DNA from: CAVQCX01 sp050050175
GTDB taxonomy: Bacteria > Pseudomonadota > Gammaproteobacteria > Chromatiales > Chromatiaceae
Direction of reading: 5' to 3'
Length of the DNA stretch: 9,960 nt
NCBI GenBank assembly: GCA_050050175.1
Contig: JASFUT010000110.1
Span: forward strand, 1 to 9,960
Part shown: piece by piece, positions 6,085-9,960 of the stretch
How positions within the stretch are numbered: position 1 is the stretch's first letter
Layout of the letters: every line of letters begins with the position of its first letter
Translations under genes and position numbers: made by a program
The notes under the pieces: model-generated
The model's input: only the letters and a program-made list of their open reading frames with translations
Database searches by the model: none
What the model was told of the DNA's origin: nothing

Positions 6085-6107
6085 GTCGGCGCAGCCCCCC
6101 CGCCGAC
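6085..6107. repeat. Second hairpin of a tandem pair after dodecin
   Basis: GTCGGCG (6085-6091) pairs perfectly with CGCCGAC (6101-6107), again around a nine-base loop, only five bases after the first hairpin. Nothing else is recognised in the rest of the gap 5969-6192. Confidence 0.4.
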
Positions 6108-6192
6108 GGCAGGAAGAGACCGGAATCCGGACGGGCGGGGGCTCGCACGGCAGGCGGGATGGACGACGGGTCCCTTCGGTGGTCGCGGCGGC

Positions 6193-6936
6193 TCAATCCC
6201 GCGCCTGCAGATCGACGTGGATCAGGTGCACGTCCAGCCCCTGGCCCGCGCCATCGGGGTACCGGGCGGGCGCGGCCACGCCGGTCACGCCGAAGCGGGC
6301 CATGTCCGGCACGGACAGGGTGTAGTAGTCGGGTGCGTCGTACGGGGGCATCTTTCCGACCCAGCAGATGTAGCCGTCGACGCCGATCTCGTCGAAGAAC
6401 GCCCGCTCCATCCGGACCAGCCGCTCGACCATGCGCCGGGCGTTGAGCCGGGCGGTGGGCCCGTCCTCGCCGTAGGCCCTCATCCGGTAGGCGACGTCGT
6501 CCGTCCACTGGCCGGTCTCCAGCAGGTGGGTGTAGCTGCCATGCCAGCCCACCACCGCGCCGGGTCGGAGGATCTTGCGCGCGCCTGCCGTGAACACGTA
6601 GTTGGCGCAGGAGGACAGGCAGACGTCGGCGACCTCCACATCGAGCCCGCGCTCGCGCACCCAGCGACCGAGCGCTATGCCTGCCTCCACCCCGCCGCCG
6701 CGGGAGCTGATCACCAGCCGCTCTACCGGACGGGCCACCGCCGAGGCAAACAGCCGCTGGTTGTTCTCCGCGGTGATCTCCCCGGTGTAGCGGGCAACGA
6801 CCTTCCCCGACCCGGCAGCCGCGGGGGAGAGAGCTGCCAGCGAGGCGGCGATCAGGACGACGCCCGCCTGTGCGCCGAGTGGCCGAACGGGTCCCGCGAG
6901 CGCGCCCGGCGCGTGGGTTCCGGACGCCCGGATCAG
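6193..6936 (-). CDS. Periplasmic ClpP-like (COG3904-type) protein, non-canonical start
   Basis: The frame from the CTG at 6936 gives 247 aa. The first standard start is the GTG at 6738, which gives 181 aa. The 66 residues upstream of that GTG are in frame and look real: a hydrophobic signal segment (VVLIAASLAALSPAAA), then KVVARYTGEITAENNQRLFA, a typical first strand for this family. The core has LVISSRGGGVEAGIALGRWV, then VADVCLSSCANYVFTAGARK and VVGWHGS. SSCANY holds the probable nucleophile Ser and GWHGS a possible His, as in ClpP/crotonase-fold periplasmic proteins of the COG3904 type. Peptidase activity is inferred, not shown. No ATG, GTG or TTG lies in frame between 6739 and at least 7020. 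The CTG at 6936-6934 overlaps the upstream TGA (6935-6933) as CTGA, so coupled initiation at a rare CTG is my preferred reading. A sequencing error or frameshift is the alternative. Confidence 0.75.
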   Translation of the reverse strand: MIRASGTHAPGALAGPVRPLGAQAGVVLIAASLAALSPAAAGSGKVVARYTGEITAENNQRLFASAVARPVERLVISSRGGGVEAGIALGRWVRERGLDVEVADVCLSSCANYVFTAGARKILRPGAVVGWHGSYTHLLETGQWTDDVAYRMRAYGEDGPTARLNARRMVERLVRMERAFFDEIGVDGYICWVGKMPPYDAPDYYTLSVPDMARFGVTGVAAPARYPDGAGQGLDVHLIHVDLQARD

Positions 6937-7508
6937 CGGTAGGGGCGGTTGTCCGCCGACATGCGGCGGATCTCGCCTCGCTCCCAGGGAACAGCGTAGC
7001 CGCCGGACCCCTGGGGTCCCGCGGGCATCATCGGGGGGAGGGTGCCGGGGTCAAAAGGCTTGGGAAAGCTGCCCGTGTAGCGATCCTCCTGATCGCGCGA
7101 CTTCAGCGGACGGAACTTGTACGGGTAGCCCGGCGCGCGCGCATAGGCCCCATCCCGGAGCTGCGGCGCGGGCGGAAGCTGGGGCGCGGCCGGCTGTGGT
7201 TGGGCTGCGTCGCCCCAGGTCGTGGAGCGGGTCTGCCTCTGCTCGCGGGCCCGGTCGTTGGAGTCCAGGGGACGAAACTGCCAGCGCCCGATCTGCGGTG
7301 CGGGAGGGGCGTAGATCGGGGCCTGATAGCCAGGGGATTGGTACGCGGTAGCGCTTTGCGGCGCCGCCCGCTGCGGGGCCTTGGACACCTGGGTGGAGCG
7401 GTCCGCCAGCGCCTTGGGGTCCTCTTCCTCGTCGTCGCCGAGGACAAGCACCAGAGCGCCCGCGGTCAGGATGCCGGCGATCAGCCAGTTTCTGTTGAGC
7501 TTGCTCAT
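6933..7508 (-). CDS. Membrane-anchored Pro/Gln-rich protein with FRPL repeat
   Basis: 191 aa from the ATG at 7508. An in-frame GTG at 7568 would add 20 charged residues ahead of the membrane segment, but neither start has a good Shine-Dalgarno. I prefer 7508 because MSKLNRNWLIAGILTAGALV is a compact N-terminal anchor with positive charges first. A strongly acidic patch, GDDEEED (24-30), follows directly, then a Pro/Gln/Ala/Tyr-rich, probably disordered region. The motif FRPLxSxD occurs twice (FRPLDSNDRARE near 78 and FRPLKSRDQEDR near 132), each after an aromatic residue. No catalytic domain or cysteine is seen. Most of the chain should face the periplasm if the anchor is inserted in the usual way. 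It overlaps the ClpP-like frame downstream, so the two are probably made together. I do not recognise the family. A scaffold or adaptor for the ClpP-like protein is a guess from context. Confidence 0.7.
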   Translation of the reverse strand: MSKLNRNWLIAGILTAGALVLVLGDDEEEDPKALADRSTQVSKAPQRAAPQSATAYQSPGYQAPIYAPPAPQIGRWQFRPLDSNDRAREQRQTRSTTWGDAAQPQPAAPQLPPAPQLRDGAYARAPGYPYKFRPLKSRDQEDRYTGSFPKPFDPGTLPPMMPAGPQGSGGYAVPWERGEIRRMSADNRPYR

Positions 7509-7592
7509 CTGCGTCGATTTCCGAGTCAGTTGGTAGGGCCTTCGCCTGTCGGGCGTGCGGATTTCCACCCGGCGCTTCTAATGGTTAAGTAA

Positions 7593-7621
7593 CATATAGT
7601 TAGATTCTAATCTTAATGCAA
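7593..7621 (-). promoter_or_regulatory. Putative promoter of the FRPL/ClpP-like unit
   Basis: On the minus strand TTGCAT (plus 7616-7621), 17 bases, then TATATG (plus 7593-7598) make a moderate sigma-70 match in an AT-rich island between the kinase stop and the next gene. The spacer contains the palindrome TTAGATTCTAA (7600-7610), a possible regulator site. Transcription would start near 7586. Confidence 0.5.
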
Positions 7622-7671
7622 GGTTCAATCCATCCTGCGTTTCGTCGTCGGGGAGCGCCACAGCGGTCGTA

Positions 7672-9780
7672 TCAGGCGGCCGATCCTGCTGCATCCGGCC
7701 CTGCGGCGGGGAATCTCACCCGGAGCTCGGCGCCGGGACGGGCGTTCAGCACGTCCACCTCACCGCCCATGGCCTGCGCCAGCTGGTGCACCAGGGCCAG
7801 GCCTATGCCCGTGCCGACGGTCTCGCGGGTCAGCTCGTCGCCCGGGCGGTAGAACAGGCGGAAGATCTTCTTCATCTGGTCCCGGGGGACACCGGGACCG
7901 TAGTCCCGCACGCTGAACTGGACGCCGTCAGCCAGGCGCCGGCAGGCGATGTCGACGCGCCGGGTGTCCGCCCGGGCGGAGAATTTCAGGGCGTTGTCCA
8001 CCAGGTTGATGAGGATCTGGGTGAAGGCGTCCGGGTCAACCTCCACCAGGGTCCGGGCGGCCTCGGCGCCGCACTCCACACTCAGCTCGAAGCCGGCCCG
8101 CTCGATCTGGCTGGAAACCTTGGAGCGTACGCCGTCCATCAGCTCGCCGGCCGCGACCGGCCGCGGCTCCACGCGGAGCTCGTTGCGGCTCATCCGAGCG
8201 AGCTGCAGCACGTTGGCGATGAGCCTCGATAGGCGCTCGGCCTCGTCGTGTATGTACTCGTAGTAGGCGCGGCGCTTCTCCTCCGGCGCCCAGCCCTCGC
8301 GCAGCATCTCGCCGTACATGCGGATGGAGGTCAGCGGCGTCTTGAGCTCGTGGCTGACGGCGGAGACGAAGTCCTGCTGCTGGCGGGCGAGCTCGATCTG
8401 TCCGAGGCCCAGGCGGTACATCAGGACGAAGCCTCCGAGGAGCACAAGGGCGAGGATCGCCGCCACCCAGGTGATCACGAGGCCGCCCGGCCCGGCGGGC
8501 AGCCGGTTCACGCTGAAGATCAGCTCCAGGGCATCCAGCGGGGCGGACAGGCTGGTCTGATAGAGCAGCTCGCCGTCGAGCTCCTTGGCACTGGACAGGT
8601 ACTGCCGCGTCCCGCCCCCCCGCAGAACGGCGAAGACGTTGCCCTGCCAGGCGACCACGAGATCGCTCATGCGCGAGACCGCCGCCTCGCGGAACGCCTC
8701 CTCGGTGAGGCCCCGAAGGAACCGCTGGCGCTCGATCAGCGCCCCCTGCACATAGCGTCGCCCGTCCCGCCAGACCCTGCGAAAGAGCACGAAATGGCCG
8801 CTGTCGAGCAGGCTGAGCTCGAACGAGTCGATCTCGGTCTCGAAGGCCGTCACGCGCGGCCTCCGGGGCTGAGGCGCTGCGGCGCCGAGCTCCTTTGGCG
8901 GGGCGGACCCCTCGGCGGATCGGACGGCGGCCTGCCGGGCCGGGGCCGGTTGCCCGCCGGGGGCCGCGTAGGTCGCGGTGGGCGCGGCGGGCTCCCCGGA
9001 GCGGAGCTCGAAGCGCTGCTCGAGCTTGAGCTCGTCCACCCGCCCCAGCTGGCTGAGCGCCTCCTGCTTCTTCTGCCGTGCCCGCAGGGACGGGGCCTCG
9101 TTCAGTCGGTCGAAGGCGCTCTGGACCCCGGCCTGCTCAGCGGAGGACGGTGCGGCCTCGGCGGCGGCGCTGTCCTCCAGCAGGGCCTCCTCTTCGCGCC
9201 CGGCCAGGTCCCGGTCGGACTCCCGGCCGACCGGGGCGGGCCGCCGCACGGGCTCGGATGTGCCCGGGGCCGTCTCGACCCGGTCCCCGCCCACCAGCCG
9301 ATTCTCGCTCAGGATGCCCTGGATGCGGTCGCGTACCGCGACCCTCTCCCCCAGCTCGGCCCCCCCGATGCCGAAGTCGGCGGGGTCCGTCCCCGGCGGC
9401 GGCAGAAGCGGAGTGCTCAGCAGGCCCAGGGCGTCGACCTGGAAGTACCCGATCAGTCCGGGGATCGGCGAGTCCACGGGGAAGTCGGACAGCGGCGAGC
9501 GCCGGCCGTATCGCACCGGCCCCTCGGGGGCGGTGGTGAGGAAGGCGTAATCCTCGAAGGGACGGGCGCCCTCCGCGGCTATGAGCCGGGAGGCGTTGCG
9601 CTCGATGCGCGCGGCCAGCTCCTTGGCGAGCACCTGGTACTGGTGGAAGGTCTCCCATTTGAGCCGGCTGTACGCCTGGTGGACGAGCACGGCCGTGGGC
9701 AGGGCGAGCGCCAGGAAGAACAGCGTCAGCCACAGGGCCAGGCGCCGGCGATCGAGCCCCCGCAGGCGGGCGCGCCTCAT
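7672..9780 (-). CDS. Sensor histidine kinase with large extracytoplasmic region
   Basis: 702 aa. First membrane segment about 14-34 (LALWLTLFFLALALPTAVLV); second about 433-456 (GLVITWVAAILALVLLGGFV). Between them lie some 395 residues outside the cytoplasm: a helical start (40-75), a conserved-looking block (IPGLIGYFQVDALGLLSTPL, 106-125), a Glu/Ala- and Pro-rich low-complexity stretch with coiled-coil potential (about 190-305), and a second folded block (310-430). No HAMP domain is evident; HisKA follows directly with the phosphoacceptor in SAVSHELKTPLTS (H477). The ATPase domain has its N box in LINLVDNALKF (N596), G1 DYGPG (626-630), F box FRLFYRPG (640-647) and G2 GTGIGLALV (657-665). 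The protein phosphorylates itself and then the partner regulator encoded just upstream: TGAGATG leaves one base between that stop and this ATG, so the two are translationally coupled. The ligand is unknown. Confidence 0.93.
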   Translation of the reverse strand: MRRARLRGLDRRRLALWLTLFFLALALPTAVLVHQAYSRLKWETFHQYQVLAKELAARIERNASRLIAAEGARPFEDYAFLTTAPEGPVRYGRRSPLSDFPVDSPIPGLIGYFQVDALGLLSTPLLPPPGTDPADFGIGGAELGERVAVRDRIQGILSENRLVGGDRVETAPGTSEPVRRPAPVGRESDRDLAGREEEALLEDSAAAEAAPSSAEQAGVQSAFDRLNEAPSLRARQKKQEALSQLGRVDELKLEQRFELRSGEPAAPTATYAAPGGQPAPARQAAVRSAEGSAPPKELGAAAPQPRRPRVTAFETEIDSFELSLLDSGHFVLFRRVWRDGRRYVQGALIERQRFLRGLTEEAFREAAVSRMSDLVVAWQGNVFAVLRGGGTRQYLSSAKELDGELLYQTSLSAPLDALELIFSVNRLPAGPGGLVITWVAAILALVLLGGFVLMYRLGLGQIELARQQQDFVSAVSHELKTPLTSIRMYGEMLREGWAPEEKRRAYYEYIHDEAERLSRLIANVLQLARMSRNELRVEPRPVAAGELMDGVRSKVSSQIERAGFELSVECGAEAARTLVEVDPDAFTQILINLVDNALKFSARADTRRVDIACRRLADGVQFSVRDYGPGVPRDQMKKIFRLFYRPGDELTRETVGTGIGLALVHQLAQAMGGEVDVLNARPGAELRVRFPAAGPDAAGSAA

Positions 9781-9781
9781 C

Positions 9782-9960
9782 TCAGTCGGCCAGCAGGCGG
9801 TAGCCCGCCCCGCGAACGGTGATCAGGTAGCGCGGCTCCCGGGGGTCGGGCTCGATCTTTCGCCGGAGCTTGGCGATGTGGATGTCCACGGTCCGCGTCT
9901 CGATGTCCAGCCCGCGGGCGTAGCCCCAGACCTTGTTCAGCAGCTCCTCGCGGGGGACGG
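9782..9960 (-). CDS. OmpR/PhoB-type response regulator, C-terminal part only
   Basis: 58 complete codons and the stop are visible; the rest lies beyond the right edge. The residues form the end of a winged-helix transcriptional regulatory (Trans_reg_C) domain: EELLNKVWGYARG, then TRTVDIHIAKLRRKIEPDP as the recognition helix, and YLITVRGAGYRLLAD as the wing and terminus. The receiver domain with its phospho-Asp is not in the window. The stop TGA at 9784-9782 is one base from the kinase ATG, so the two genes form a standard coupled two-component operon, regulator first. Targets are unknown; genes with AT-rich promoters nearby, such as the unit at 6193-7508, are candidates only by position. Confidence 0.93.
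   Translation of the reverse strand, partial: VPREELLNKVWGYARGLDIETRTVDIHIAKLRRKIEPDPREPRYLITVRGAGYRLLAD

Noticed and set aside
5489..6508. 339-codon minus-strand frame
   Set aside because: It covers the ClpP-like gene in a different frame, dodecin antisense and the operator region; composition is Arg/Pro-rich with no domain.
5674..6942. 422-codon plus-strand frame running across dodecin
   Set aside because: It overlaps the certain dodecin gene in another frame and then lies antisense to the ClpP-like gene; there are no recognisable motifs.
6933..7568. Longer version of the FRPL-repeat protein from a GTG at 7568
   Set aside because: It adds a charged 20-residue stretch before the membrane anchor, lacks a Shine-Dalgarno and lies only about 18 bases from the predicted transcription start. 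It is not excluded, but 7508 gives a more normal anchor.
8248..9822. 524-codon open frame on the plus strand opposite the kinase
   Set aside because: It is a mirror of the kinase gene, whose catalytic motifs are clear on the minus strand.
1..9960. CRISPR array, tRNA, rRNA, insertion sequence or phage remnant
   Set aside because: I looked for regularly spaced repeats, cloverleaf-type sequence, terminal inverted repeats with a transposase and integrase motifs, and found none. The repeats present are short and local.

Overview
The window is very GC-rich (about 70% by eye), and nearly every coding frame carries G or C in the third codon position. The gene set (RhlE helicase, dodecin, an OmpR-type two-component pair, a TlpA-like thioredoxin and an FmdB-like small Cys protein) and the protein sequences suggest a chromosomal segment of a high-GC gammaproteobacterium. 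It may be near the purple-sulfur/Ectothiorhodospiraceae group, but that placement is inference. I see no insertion sequence, phage gene, CRISPR array, tRNA or rRNA.

Layout from left to right. (1) Positions 1-1451, minus strand: the N-terminal part of a CapA/PgsA-type metallophosphatase-like protein with an N-terminal twin-arginine signal (cut by the left edge). It lies downstream of an exported protein with a carboxypeptidase-regulatory-like domain. (2) Positions 1654-1959, plus strand: a small helical protein of unknown function. A convergent intergenic stretch with two GC hairpins follows. (3) Positions 2109-3238, minus strand: a TlpA/ResA-type thioredoxin whose start overlaps the end of an unrecognised exported 200-aa protein. 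(4) Positions 3325-4761, minus strand: the DEAD-box RNA helicase RhlE, preceded by a non-coding stretch of about 540 bases that probably includes its mRNA leader. (5) Positions 5304-5968: a small FmdB-like Cys protein (minus) and dodecin (plus), divergently transcribed. The FmdB-like gene has a good promoter with a 20-bp inverted repeat over its -10/start region, which is the best candidate operator in the window. (6) Positions 6193-7508, minus strand: a membrane-anchored Pro/Gln-rich protein with an internal FRPL repeat, overlapping a periplasmic ClpP-like (COG3904-type) protein whose reading frame has no ATG, GTG or TTG at the expected start. (7) Positions 7672-9960, minus strand: a 702-aa sensor histidine kinase with a large, partly low-complexity extracytoplasmic region. 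It is coupled one base downstream of an OmpR/PhoB-type response regulator cut by the right edge.

How the genes may work together. The clearest functional units are the response regulator/kinase operon and the TlpA/unknown pair (periplasmic thiol chemistry). The two-gene unit of membrane anchor plus ClpP-like protein directly downstream of the kinase has its own AT-rich promoter and could be an output of that two-component system. That last link is inference from position only. The most unusual elements are the two-gene ClpP-like unit with its non-canonical start, the operator upstream of the FmdB-like gene, and the kinase sensor region.
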